DNA of 46,149 nt from Seiridium cupressi (Eukaryota > Ascomycota > Sordariomycetes > Amphisphaeriales > Sporocadaceae), in assembly GCA_036674765.1 (NCBI GenBank), contig JARVKI010000172.1:1-46149 (forward strand), read 5' to 3'. A model generated the notes under the pieces. That model made no database searches. It was not told where the DNA came from and saw only the letters and a list, made by a program, of their open reading frames with translations. Shown here piece by piece: positions 11,421-21,643 of the stretch. The first letter of the stretch is position 1, and each line of letters begins with the position of its first letter. Both the position numbers and the translations under genes were made by a program.

Positions 11421-14277
11421 TAATTTTATAAAAAACGTTTAACGTTTCCCGGATAAGTAAAATAAAGTATCGGTTTTTAACCGTAACGTTATTTAACTTT
11501 TAATAATTAACGTAAATCCGGATGCTACCCCCGGGCTTTTTCGCTAATAATACCGGGGCCGCTATTTAAAACGTATTCGCTTTAATAAACCTTTTAAATA
11601 AGTATTTATTAAGGTACTTCCGGATAGCGAAAAACTCCTTTGGTAATATCGGTTTCGGGCGGTAATACGGCGGCGTTTTACCTGGGAGTAATTCGATCTT
11701 ATAATCTTAAAAACGGTGTAAAGGCAGCTGCCCGGCCCTTTTTAGGTCTTAAACCTTTTATATATAACGTAATTAATTAAAAAAGGCAGCTTATATTTCT
11801 TATAATATAAATTACGGTTTTCCGTTTAAATATTTAGCGATATCCTTTTTTAAAACCCGCCGTAATTATAAGGCTTCTTTTATTTAGTTTTTAAAAGCTT
11901 AAAAGCGTATAAGTATTTTGCTTATACCTTTTACAACGTCCCTAACGAGGATCTTCTAAAGTATTAACGACGGCGTTTAAATGGCGATCTTATTAAGTAT
12001 TTCGTAAGCTTAAAGTTCCGGGTAAGCTTTTAATATATCTATTAAAGTAAAAAGCTTAGTTATTAATATCTAGTTTATAATTACGCCTTTTTACTTTATT
12101 ATTAATAAAAAGCTAAGCGCGGCTAAAGATTATATATTAACGGCGTTCCCGTCCCCGGTTATATTTTATTAACCTGGCGGTACTTTTATTTAAAAGGCTT
12201 CCGTTATTAAAACGCTTTTAATACGTATAAATCCTTTAATTTAATTAATATAAAGATTATTTTATTAGAGTTATAAAGGGTTTAAAATAACGTTTAAGTT
12301 ATTTAACGGTTATATTAATAATTTAATATTCTTTATTAACGATTTTAAACGGTGGCGTATCGTTATTAATTAAGTAAAAAAACCGGTTATTATTTTATTA
12401 GCTAGTTTAAAGTTTTATAATATCGGTAATACCCGTAAAGGCAGGTTATATAAGTGTGCGAATATATCGTTAACGAAACTTAAAAGCGAATAATTCGAAT
12501 TAACTATAATATTATATAATATCGCTATTAAATCGGTAATTAATACTTTATAATTAAAGGAAAAATTAATATTTAGGCTTATTAAATATATATATAAATT
12601 TTTAAAGTTTTATTAAAAAATATAACGCTTTTTTCGTTTACGATTTTAAATGGAGGTTAAGCGTTTTCCGTTTTAAATCCTTTTTCCTTTTCGGGGTAAA
12701 ATATAATTTAATACCCCGGGTTTTTATAATATAAATATAAGTTACCGTTTTAACGGCGTTTTTTCTCTTAATTTATTATCTTTTTTTAAGGCTGCGTCGT
12801 AACCGCGTTAAGTTATATAAAGTTTGCTTTAAATAATAATCTTTAAATATTATTTAACTAGGTAAAATAAAGCGTACCGCTTCGTAATAAGTATTTTAAA
12901 AGCGTAATACTATTTTACGCTTTATAAAAATCGTTATCGGCGATATTATTAAAAAATATACGGAAAAAATAGATTTAACTTATAATATTATTTATTTTAA
13001 ATCGTTTTATTATTAATATAAAGGCGTTTTAAAGCTTTTAATTAACTTTTTTCTAGAGATTTTTAATTTAAACGTGGTTAATTTATCGTAATTTATTAAT
13101 TAACCGTTAAAAACTAATTATAAAGTCGGCGAAATTATTATTATATTATTATAAAATTTTAAATTTACGGTATATTTAAGCGAAAACGTTAATAATTATA
13201 TAAATAAAGTTTAAATATAAAAATAAATCGTTAACGTTACGTTATTTATATATTTATTATTTAAAGTTATTAATATTTACGGCGATATCGTCGATTAATA
13301 TCTTAACTTAAAAATAAACATCTTTTATAAAAAATTATACCGCGTAAAACAGCCGTAATACTAGCGTATCGAAGGCGTATTAATTAACAGTTAATTTAAC
13401 GCGTATAAAAGACTATTAATTAATATAATCCTTTTAACGTATTTATAGCGATGCGGCTTCCTTTTAAAATATTAACGGCTCGGCTCCCTTAAATCTCGGT
13501 GCGTATATAAGGCAGTTCCGGCATATTATATCTGCCGTAAAAAGGGTATTATAAAAGCTTACCGTTTATATTAATTATGTTTATAAAGTTAAAAATTAAA
13601 TAATTAGGGTTAAAACGCCGGCGTAAAGCCGTTAAATTTCTTATTTTAAAAAATAAATTATTTATTATCGTGCGCCGGTTAACTTTCGCCTTTTTTAAAA
13701 TTAAATAATTACGTCGTTATAACGGTTCGCGATTATTTAAAAGATTTAAAATATTAACGGGGTAGTTTTATCGGCCGATTTTTTAAAAAGTTAGAATAAA
13801 AAAGTAAAATGCCCTTATACGTCTTTTATTAATATAATAAAGGCTAGGACGAATACGGTAACGAAATTAGCCGCGGTGCTTTAGCGTAAAAGTGCCGAAA
13901 TAGGCTCGCTATTTAAACTAATAAAAGTAATAGCGCTAATAACGCTCGGGTTATACGATATATCAGGGACGGGAAAGTAATTATAACCTTTTAAGTTTTA
14001 AATATTTTAGGAAAATATAACCGTAATTAATATTTTAATTATAAAAGTTTTTTTAAGGTTTTATAAAGCTGGATTTAAAAGGTTTTAATAGCGATATAAA
14101 ACCGTTTTAAAGCCGGGTAAAGGTTAAAATAAACGTATAAGCTTAATATCTTTTAAAATACCTTTATTTTTTAAAAGTATAATAAACTATTATAGTTTTA
14201 TATATTAATAATTTAATATATTATTATTATACGAAAAAAAAGAGGAAATTAAGTTTTAAATTAATATAATAACTTTT

Positions 14278-14520
14278 TATAAACGTTATACCGCTAGCGT
14301 TTTAATAGCGTTTTAATATTATAATATATAACGGCTTTTTATAAACGTTATATTATTAACGCTTTAATAACGTTTTAATACCGTAATAAACGTTATATTA
14401 TTAACGTTTTAATAACGTTTTAATACCGTAATAAACGTTATATTATTAACGTTTTAATAACGTTTTAATATTATAATAAACGTTATATTATTAACGTTTT
14501 AATAACGTTTTAATATTATA
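14278..14520. repeat. 45-bp minisatellite, four regular units plus one divergent unit
   Basis: Units begin at 14341, 14386, 14431 and 14476, each exactly 45 bases apart. A more divergent unit begins at 14278, with an extra 18 bases before the regular array. The units are almost identical; units 1-2 end in CCGTA and units 3-4 in TTATA. It lies at the right edge of the right retroelement copy. Confidence 0.88.
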
Positions 14521-15040
14521 ATATAAACCGTTTAATAACGTTTTTTTTATAAATAATATCCGTTTTACTTTTTTTTAAATTTTTAAAGTTATATTATTAT
14601 AAAATCTTTTTTATAATTTTAAAATTAATTTAAAGTTTTACTTTTTTTATAAAAGAAAAATAATTATTTTTTAAATATTTCTTAATAAAAAAATTAAATA
14701 GCGATTATTTTAAAATATTATTTTATATTTTTCCCTTTTTTAATTTATTATTTTTTTAATATTAATAACTTTAACGCGGTTAACGATATAAAATATTATA
14801 AAAAATTAATTAGCGTTAACCGTTTTTATAATATTAATAATTAACTTTTTAACTATTATAACGCTAGTTATAAATATATAAGCATTTTAATTAAATGTTT
14901 TATTTTTTTTTACGATTTACACTTATTTTACGATTAAAAATACGTATTTCAAGCTTTATTTTATAAAGAATTAATATTTTAAAAAAAGATAAATAATTTA
15001 TTAATAATCGCGTTAATAAAACGTGGTGGTTAATGCGTAC
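14521..15040. other. AT-rich RIP-like flank with no gene
   Basis: Composition is as in the retroelement, with no frame of note and no identifiable protein remnant. Normal base composition returns within a few tens of bases near 15030, which marks the edge of the RIP block. Confidence 0.6.
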
Positions 15041-15671
15041 CAGATAAAATCCCACTAGCTGTATATATACTTATAATTGCTAACTGTAATCGAAACTAAG
15101 TGTGTTGCGAAAGACCAATGATTATTTCGACAGAACACGTCTTTTCAACGGGCACTTTGTCGCAATGATAGCCTTAGTAGAGGCAAAGAGTAATTGCATC
15201 TAGGAATTGGCTGGAGCAATAGGAAGCGACGCACACCAGAAGGAGCCCTCATGGTGTAGGGCACAGCGTTGCATTGATATGAAGTATGATATCATGCGGG
15301 CTACAATGCCTTCACAATTGAATCGCATTCATGACTGACTATCCAAGGACATACCATTGTATAAGTTTATGGTTCTAAGGCAAAGCTGCAAAAGTTTTGC
15401 GCTTAAAAGTCAATTCGCGAAATCCAGCATCACATGGTCGGTGGTGTACGTGGCAAGTCGCTTTGTGAGCCTCCATTTCATAGGAAGATAGAAGAAATCC
15501 ATAACGCTTTATTTTTGCTATCCACAGCGACTGTCATTGCACTCCATTGACTCCAGCGGCCATCGTCTCGTGATGCCGTCGAGTATGAAGTTTATATCTC
15601 TATGCAACAGACACGCTCGCTCCTACATTCTACCCGTATTGTAATTCCCAAAACCACCTCTGTGGTGTCCT
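15041..15671. other. Intergenic, 3' side of the copper chaperone gene
   Basis: Normal base composition. I see no coding frame, tRNA or repeat here. It must contain the 3' untranslated region of the gene on its right. Confidence 0.5.
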
Positions 15672-16086
15672 CTAGGCAGGGACCTCAGTGGGCAGATCGA
15701 TGCTCTTGCTGACGCCATCGGCCTCACCGCTGTTGACGGTCTTGCCGGTCTTCTTGATGGTCTTCAGCACCGTCTCGTAGTCAAGCTGGGGCTGGGCGAT
15801 GACGGTGGCTTCTTGCTTCTCGAGGGAAACATCGTAGGACTCGACTCCTAAATGACGGCCAGGATTAGCAGCTTGCCCATCATAGTTCGCGGGCCTATGC
15901 GCTTTTTGTGGGCAAAGGGGTAATAAGGAAAGCAACAGCGGTGATCAAACCACTGCCACTGCCAACAGCTAAAGTAATATACTAAAGAGACTCACCATCA
16001 AGCTTCTTGAGGACTCTGTCAACAGCGCCAGAGCAGCCGCCGCAGCTCATGCTGACGTTGAACTTGTAAGTGTGGTTCTCAGCCAT
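15672..16086 (-). CDS. atx1: Copper metallochaperone Atx1
   Basis: This encodes a small cytosolic copper carrier that hands Cu(I) to the P-type ATPase of the secretory pathway (Ccc2 in yeast). Two exons, 16086-15996 and 15847-15672, are joined across a 148-base intron (GTGAGT to TTTAG) and give 88 residues, a usual length for fungal Atx1. The HMA fold signature is present: the copper loop MSCGGC at residues 13-18, with Cys15 and Cys18 as ligands, and KKTGKT near residue 66, the loop that normally follows the last helix. The N terminus MAENHTYKFNV fits the first strand. The start is the only ATG ahead of the loop. Without the splice neither exon alone holds the complete domain. The C-terminal tail of about 15 residues is longer than in yeast. 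Confidence 0.93.
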
Positions 16087-17078
16087 TGTGTATATGTATG
16101 TGGTTGCGGCTGTAGGTGTTTTGATCGCAAGTGCGGGGTCTTGATCGAGTCGTAAATGGTTGTTTGGGGGTATCTTTGGTTATGTCGCTTCAAGTTGAGA
16201 GTGCGTGAGCGGGTGTGGGTATCCAGGAGTCTTTATACTACTGTATTCGTCTTTGTTCCGGAAGATTAATAATGATCGTTACCGGCAGAATGTGAAAGTA
16301 ACCACCGCCTTTGGAGCCCAGCCCAATGGAGGTGGGATGGGTAATCAACGCTAGTACCCCGCCACGGAAATCGATACATCGTACAATGTACAATGTATTT
16401 GACACGATTCCCCAGCTGTTTCAATCCACTTCAAGATGCGCCGCACTGTGTCGGGGGCGCCAGGAATGAAGCCGATAGACCGCCAGTCCTGGATGTGCCT
16501 GGCGAGGAGGGACCGAAATAGCAGCATCACACAGTCCTCCTTACTGTGGGAAAGCCCCTAAGCAAGATAACGACTTCCACCATGAAGCTGGCGTGCTACT
16601 GCTGACCTAGCACCTGAAACTTGCTCAGGTGTGGCACCCGGGGGCCGCTTTGAAACCCGCCCTGTTCTTTGTTCGGTCTTGATGTGTACCTTCTTCTGAG
16701 CATCCCGGAGATCGAGTTTGGGGTTTCCTAATTTCACAATCTTCTGTTGCTACAGAGGGGACAATGACTCCTTTTTCGTTTGATGATCAAGGTTGCTACC
16801 GTTTCAAGCGTAAGCTGAAGCCAGCAGAATGTAGCCGTTGAACTGCACGACGTCCACAATCGCCGCAATACAATTACCCAAGTTCCGATAATTTCCAATA
16901 TTTGCTCAATAATGCAGGGACAGCATGCGGGGTCAGCTTTGTTGATCTGCATCGTACCTGATCTACACGTAGCCTTCCCGCACGATGCTCGTGCATCACA
17001 GCCTTGGCATCGCCGTCGTATCACGGACATCTCGGTGTTCGCCTAAGTTTTGACCACCAGACACATACGAGCCTTCAT
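16087..17078. other. Intergenic: upstream of atx1 and downstream of rqc1
   Basis: Both neighbours are on the minus strand, so this holds the atx1 promoter (left part) and the rqc1 3' end (right part). Short open frames here have no recognisable features. No repeat was found. Confidence 0.5.
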
Positions 17079-19412
17079 TCAGCCCCGGACTGGACCAGGC
17101 ACTTCATCATCCGTGTCATCCTCCACTGTTGGCTGTCTTCTGGTACTCCGACTCTCGTTTCCATTGTTCGTCGCAAGCGGTGGTAGCTCGTTATCCGAAT
17201 CCTCTTGCGCCTCCCTAATCAGAGCCGGCATCTCATTGTCGCTGTCACTTGGCCAGCCACCAGGTGCACCGCCGGCCACGACATCGATGCCGTCAACAAC
17301 ATCTAGGATATTAGACTCGTCGCGATGCAAATATCGAAGAGGCATTATCATGTCAACAAAAGCATCCCAAATGCCCCTTTGGCCGTCTTCACCCCCTTCT
17401 GCTCCCTCGTCGCCATCTGTGTCCTCTCCTTCGTCAACCCCTGGGTCTGTGAGATCATCATCGCTATCCGCGTCAAGGCCTGCTATGGCTCGCTCGAGTT
17501 CGTCTAAATCATCAGCCCGCGCACCTGCTTGTCGTGCCTGGTTAAGCAAGCGCAACAGAGCATCACGACCGCCCAACCCGGCCAGGTCAAGTCCCTGCAA
17601 GCCTGGGCCACGCGCAGGTGCAGGGCGATCCGGGTTCCACGGGAGACTCTGTGAATCGTAGCTAAAGATGTTGTCGTTCTTCGCGGGTGGCAAGGGATCA
17701 AAATCCCAGTTGGGGAAGCCATGTAGCATACCTCCTGGTACCAGCCCCATCAATGCTGGCGTATTATCCAAGTAGACGAAACGTCCTACATTGCGGCCTG
17801 CAACCGGTGGTGAGGGCAGAGATGCGAGCGATGGCTTCTGCGCAAGCGCGGCGGCTTCCTTGAGTAACCCAATGGCTTGCGCGTTGTCCCATAGCTGTTT
17901 GGTCTGGTGAAGGTACAGTTCAGTGAAGAGTTGCTCATGCTCGTCGCGTGGTTCCATTCCCCATATAGCGCGTGGCACATCAAGGTTCAGTGCTCTGAAT
18001 ATGGCGCTGTACACCCAAGGCAGCCTCTCCATGCCCTCGACGGCTAATGCCTTCGCACCCGCTGTGTCCTTCTGCTGCAGCCGGGCCAAGACGAGTGTTT
18101 GTCTGATGTAGTCCTGTGCAGTGTCACACTGATCTAGCGCTTCGGAGTCGCAGAAGTCGATGAACCATTTCGATTCATGTGCGCGGACAGCTAATGGATG
18201 GATGAAGTGAACAACACCGTACGGATCGCTCAGGTCCATACTGAAAAGTAGCTTCGACCACTCTAAAGCTGTCCTGTATGTGCCTTTCATGGTTAAGCTC
18301 TTGAGATAATGATAGACAGCCAACCAGAACTGGCGGTTCTCGGGCCTCTTGAATTCAATCCTTGCTTTGCCCTCCTCTAACTTTTGGCGGAAGGCTGAAA
18401 TTGATACTCGGCCAAAGGTGAACAGTGCTCTTTCACATAAATCACCCGCCAGCGCATTGTTCTGATCCTGCTTCGCCACCTTGCTAACCTGGATCAAGCT
18501 GGAGATGTGGTATGGATGGCGATGGAGGAAGTGGACCAACTGCATTGGATCATACATCTGGACGAGCTGGAAAAACGAGGTCTCCATGCTGTTGTAATGT
18601 TCATCATGCGCAAACCCGAACTCGACTGTCCCGCACTTGGAGTCTACAGTCCCGTCCTTGATTTGCTTCATGGTGAGCCCGTCCGTCGAAGCGCGCGGCC
18701 ACGTCTCTTTGCCAGGTAAAAAGGGGTTTCGCCTCAGAGTAACCTCCGGAAGTGATTTGCCCGGCTGGCCCTTGAGATAGGTCTCGAGGTCAACGTTTTG
18801 TCGCAGCTGCTGCGTCCCGCGCCGTCGAGTGCGGTTTTGCTCTTCCTCCTGTTCCTCCGCCCTCGCGGCTTCCATGGCCTCCCGACCGAACAGATTGCGC
18901 ATCTCATTCATGACCTTGAGGTGATATGTATTGATGCGCAGCAGCTCGCATATTCGTTCATAGGCTATCGTTGCGGGCGCTGTGTCGGCGTTGCCCACGG
19001 CACCAGATGCTTGCGCCTTCAGGTTAAGCTCGCGAAGCGCTTGGTCAATCTCGTCATCTGTGTCGGCTTGCGCGGGTGCATCTTTTGATTTCGCCACCTC
19101 TTTTCCCGATGTGTCCTCCGTAGCCTTCTTGGCCTTCTTCTTCTTTTTCTTGCTCTTCTTCGCTGACGACTTTGGCGTATCTACGCGCTCGGGCTCCTCC
19201 TTCTCGGGTACCGTCTCTGGCTCGTCGTCTTCGTCATTGTCGTGCTGGTCTTCGTCGCCACCTAGTGCCGCGAACCCAGAGAATAGACTAGGTTTCGGCT
19301 TGGAGGTAGGCACTACTTCGTCCTCGCTCTCTTCACCCTCCTCTGACACTGGTTTCTCGAGAGCTTCAAGCTCCCTCTGCTTCTGCAGTTTGCGCAGCTG
19401 CCGGGTCGACAT
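17079..19412 (-). CDS. rqc1: Ribosome quality control complex protein Rqc1 (TCF25 family)
   Basis: Rqc1/TCF25 acts on stalled 60S ribosomes with Ltn1 (Listerin), Rqc2 and Cdc48, helping the ubiquitination and extraction of nascent chains. One uninterrupted frame gives 777 residues from the ATG at 19412. The start MSTRQLRKLQKQ resembles the conserved N terminus of the family; a slightly longer frame upstream begins with GTG and is not used. Layout: acidic stretch (about 20-80), a lysine-rich patch (about 84-96) typical of ribosome or RNA contact, a conserved helix with RINTYHLKVMNEM (about 160-172), then the TCF25 helical-repeat domain (about 240-560, with YDPMQLVHFLHRHPYHISSL), and an acidic tail. 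Length agrees with fungal homologues. No intron is apparent. Confidence 0.92.
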   Translation of the reverse strand: MSTRQLRKLQKQRELEALEKPVSEEGEESEDEVVPTSKPKPSLFSGFAALGGDEDQHDNDEDDEPETVPEKEEPERVDTPKSSAKKSKKKKKKAKKATEDTSGKEVAKSKDAPAQADTDDEIDQALRELNLKAQASGAVGNADTAPATIAYERICELLRINTYHLKVMNEMRNLFGREAMEAARAEEQEEEQNRTRRRGTQQLRQNVDLETYLKGQPGKSLPEVTLRRNPFLPGKETWPRASTDGLTMKQIKDGTVDSKCGTVEFGFAHDEHYNSMETSFFQLVQMYDPMQLVHFLHRHPYHISSLIQVSKVAKQDQNNALAGDLCERALFTFGRVSISAFRQKLEEGKARIEFKRPENRQFWLAVYHYLKSLTMKGTYRTALEWSKLLFSMDLSDPYGVVHFIHPLAVRAHESKWFIDFCDSEALDQCDTAQDYIRQTLVLARLQQKDTAGAKALAVEGMERLPWVYSAIFRALNLDVPRAIWGMEPRDEHEQLFTELYLHQTKQLWDNAQAIGLLKEAAALAQKPSLASLPSPPVAGRNVGRFVYLDNTPALMGLVPGGMLHGFPNWDFDPLPPAKNDNIFSYDSQSLPWNPDRPAPARGPGLQGLDLAGLGGRDALLRLLNQARQAGARADDLDELERAIAGLDADSDDDLTDPGVDEGEDTDGDEGAEGGEDGQRGIWDAFVDMIMPLRYLHRDESNILDVVDGIDVVAGGAPGGWPSDSDNEMPALIREAQEDSDNELPPLATNNGNESRSTRRQPTVEDDTDDEVPGPVRG

Positions 19413-20272
19413 GGCTCGAGGCGAAATGGACACGATAATAGGTTTTGTGGTTTGGGTAAATCCCCTTAGATAGACCGCTTCCGAATAAAGCGAAAATTTG
19501 AAAGCTCCTGAACTCGTGTGCAGAGAGAAGGGTACGTCAAGATATGAAGTATGATGGTGGGATGAGGAATTCGATGGTGGGGCAATGGCTTGGCCGGAAT
19601 GATGTAAATGGGGTGTGTGTCATCGGCCAGCATAGGCAAAAAGCGGCTGCATTAGCTGCAGATTTGAGATACCATAAATGCAGTGTAGTGCTTCTTAACC
19701 ACTGGCTATCCTTAAAAAAGAATTTCTACGCTGGCTTTATCCTGTATTGAATTTCTAATTAAATGACGAGGAACTTGTCCGACGACGATATACACTATCA
19801 TTCTCATCCCCAGGCAGGACACCCCTGCTATTACCTCGATAAAGGGCGACTTTCGCAATATATCACTTTGCCACGTGGCGTATGGTGGAATAAGTGGTAA
19901 AGAACAGTTGTAGCATGAAGTACTGGAATTGTTCTTTAGCCCGTTCTTATTGAATATGAAATAAATACTTTGTCTATAGGAAACCCTTGGCATCACTGCA
20001 CCTTGTCTACTTGCTGTAGATGTCACAACGTCAGGATAACAAAACGAAAGTGGCAGAGATCGGTGGATCTGCATATACAACGTATGAAAAACAATTAGAA
20101 ATACATGATTGTTCGGTTCTTGTATTTAAGGTTGCTTTATTTGCATTGCGACTAGTATTAGCAGCCGGGGTGCGATGTCAAACCGCTACCTCAAGCGTAT
20201 ACTGTAGAACTAGTAACCATATGAATACTAGACGGCTTCAGCCTACCATCTTTGGTCGCCAAACTCCTGCTA
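19413..20272. other. Intergenic: upstream of rqc1
   Basis: About 860 bases holding the rqc1 promoter and the 3' end of the next minus-strand gene. Small frames, including one of 122 codons at 19712-20080, show no domain, composition or splice pattern that supports a gene. Confidence 0.45.
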
Positions 20273-20875
20273 CTAGTAGTGGAATCGCGATGTAAACACT
20301 GGCCTCGTCGACGATCGGTCGTAATGATACGGATGTCCATATCCATACCCAGAATAAAACAGGCCCCTCTCGTTGGTCGGCCGATACAAACGCCACTCGA
20401 GCTCTCTGAAATAGTATTCGAGCACACGTGAACGAATCTCTGCCTGCCGGAGTCTCTCGGCTAAGCACCAGTATCTCTCGTTCACGGCTCTCTCTAGCCT
20501 AATCAAACGGGCGCGCTGTACTTCAAGATCGGCTAACATCCTGTCGAGGGCGCTGGTGCTTGCAGCACCGTCTCGATCGCTCCGATAGCCTTGGTTGTTG
20601 CCACGCTCTGACAATGGCTCCTCATGGTGGTGATGGTTCTCGATACGTCCGGAAGACGGCAGCGAATTAGAGGATGGAGACGGAGCCGAAGAGCGGTGGC
20701 TCTTTGATTGCTTCACACCGTCTTCGTCAGTGGAGTGTAGGCCCGAAGGGTCTAATAACTCGCCATCTGCGTGAGAGCGAGGTAAGGCGTGGTGCGTGCC
20801 TATCTCGCTCTCCTCCTCAATTTCTACCGACGCAGCCTTCGGCCTGGGCTCGTGGCTGTTGCTGTAGGTGGACAT
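20273..20875 (-). CDS. Hypothetical coiled-coil protein, function unknown
   Basis: I do not recognise this protein. A single exon from the ATG at 20875 gives 200 residues. The N-terminal half is low-complexity and charged, rich in Ser, Glu and His, with a four-His run near residue 86. The second half has a strong helix with heptad character starting DRMLADLEVQRARLIRLERA and continuing through RLRQAEIRSRVLEYYFRELE, then a Tyr/Gly-rich tail (YSGYGYGHPYHY). No signal peptide or membrane segment is visible. The frame runs further upstream only from a TTG, so the ATG was chosen. Codon use looks coding. It could be a lineage-restricted orphan; an extra exon cannot be excluded. Confidence 0.6.
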   Translation of the reverse strand: MSTYSNSHEPRPKAASVEIEEESEIGTHHALPRSHADGELLDPSGLHSTDEDGVKQSKSHRSSAPSPSSNSLPSSGRIENHHHHEEPLSERGNNQGYRSDRDGAASTSALDRMLADLEVQRARLIRLERAVNERYWCLAERLRQAEIRSRVLEYYFRELEWRLYRPTNERGLFYSGYGYGHPYHYDRSSTRPVFTSRFHY

Positions 20876-21643
20876 TTTATCTTCCCTCGAGATCGTTCTC
20901 GACAATGCGGTTACTTTAGCACTGTGAAGTTTGTATTGGGGATTATATTGCTTCTGTTTGACTACGAAGTTCTGGAGATATGCAGGCTTTTGTAGAGAAG
21001 AGTCTGACGGCTAGTCACCCAACAACTGGTTCATAAGACCTTGGCAGTTCCTGAATCACCGGCGTCACTGTAACGCCTATCTCGCCCGGCGCTCAAGAAA
21101 GATGAATTCTCTGCCCTGTGCAGTGAACTGTAACTTCGAATCAAAACAATATACTGCTCAGGCACATGGGCAGGGTCAGAACTCCAGGGCAATATCACCA
21201 TCGATAGTAGATGACCAACCCCTCCGTTATGAGTATATCAGAGAATAGACCAATCTAGTCATCTAGCCGTTGAATGTTAGTCACCTTTGACTTTAATACC
21301 TTGCGATTCCCATTTGCGGGCCAACTCGTGTGGTTTGCGCTCTTTATATTGAGAGAAGGCCTGCTGCGCTATGCGTCCACACTAACCGTGCTGGCGAAAG
21401 AATATGATGTCAACCTCCATCCTATGGTTAGGTCGGTACTATGTGCATTTCATCCTAGTTGCCAATGGTAAATCCTTGGCTACCAAAACCACCTGACGCC
21501 TTTTTGTTTTGTGATCCTCGTAACCTACCTCATGTGATGTCGTAATGCTACAAGCTGTACAATGAAAAAGGATGCGCCGTGCTAGCCTCATCGCAAGAGA
21601 GATTCCCTCCTGAAGATGGGGTATCGTGGTCAAGGCCAGTCGA
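20876..21643. other. Intergenic between two minus-strand genes
   Basis: This holds the promoter of the coiled-coil gene and the 3' end of sum2. I see no further gene or repeat. Confidence 0.45.

Larger units (their letters stand above)
7100..14530 (-). mobile_element. RIP-degraded Ty3/gypsy retrotransposon, right copy (less mutated)
   Basis: This is a retroelement relic of about 7.2-7.4 kb coding on the minus strand. Reverse transcriptase (about 11040-11420) comes before integrase (about 9400-9720) in the direction of translation, the Ty3/gypsy (Metaviridae) order. Gag, expected at about 12700-14200, could not be read with confidence. Stops sit where the family has Trp or Gln, for example after STF in the integrase and before HYIN in the reverse transcriptase. 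The base pattern is CpA-poor with CpG kept. LTR boundaries were not delimited; the right edge carries a minisatellite. Confidence 0.88.

Noticed and set aside
14278..14520. CRISPR-like array
   Set aside because: The units are contiguous, with no unique spacers, in eukaryotic DNA; it is a minisatellite.
1..15040. Mitochondrial DNA insertion or centromere as an explanation for AT richness
   Set aside because: Readable reverse transcriptase and integrase remnants and RIP-type changes explain the composition. A centromere cannot be excluded without chromatin data but is not supported.
17050..17661. Long plus-strand frame of 203 codons opposite rqc1
   Set aside because: It is antisense to the conserved Rqc1 C-terminal tail and its Ser/Pro-rich composition mirrors the acidic codons on the other strand.
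18982..19473. Ser-rich plus-strand frame of 163 codons
   Set aside because: It is a shadow of the acidic and lysine-rich N terminus of Rqc1.
19712..20080. Minus-strand frame of 122 codons upstream of rqc1
   Set aside because: It has no conserved motif and irregular composition, and lies where the rqc1 promoter should be.
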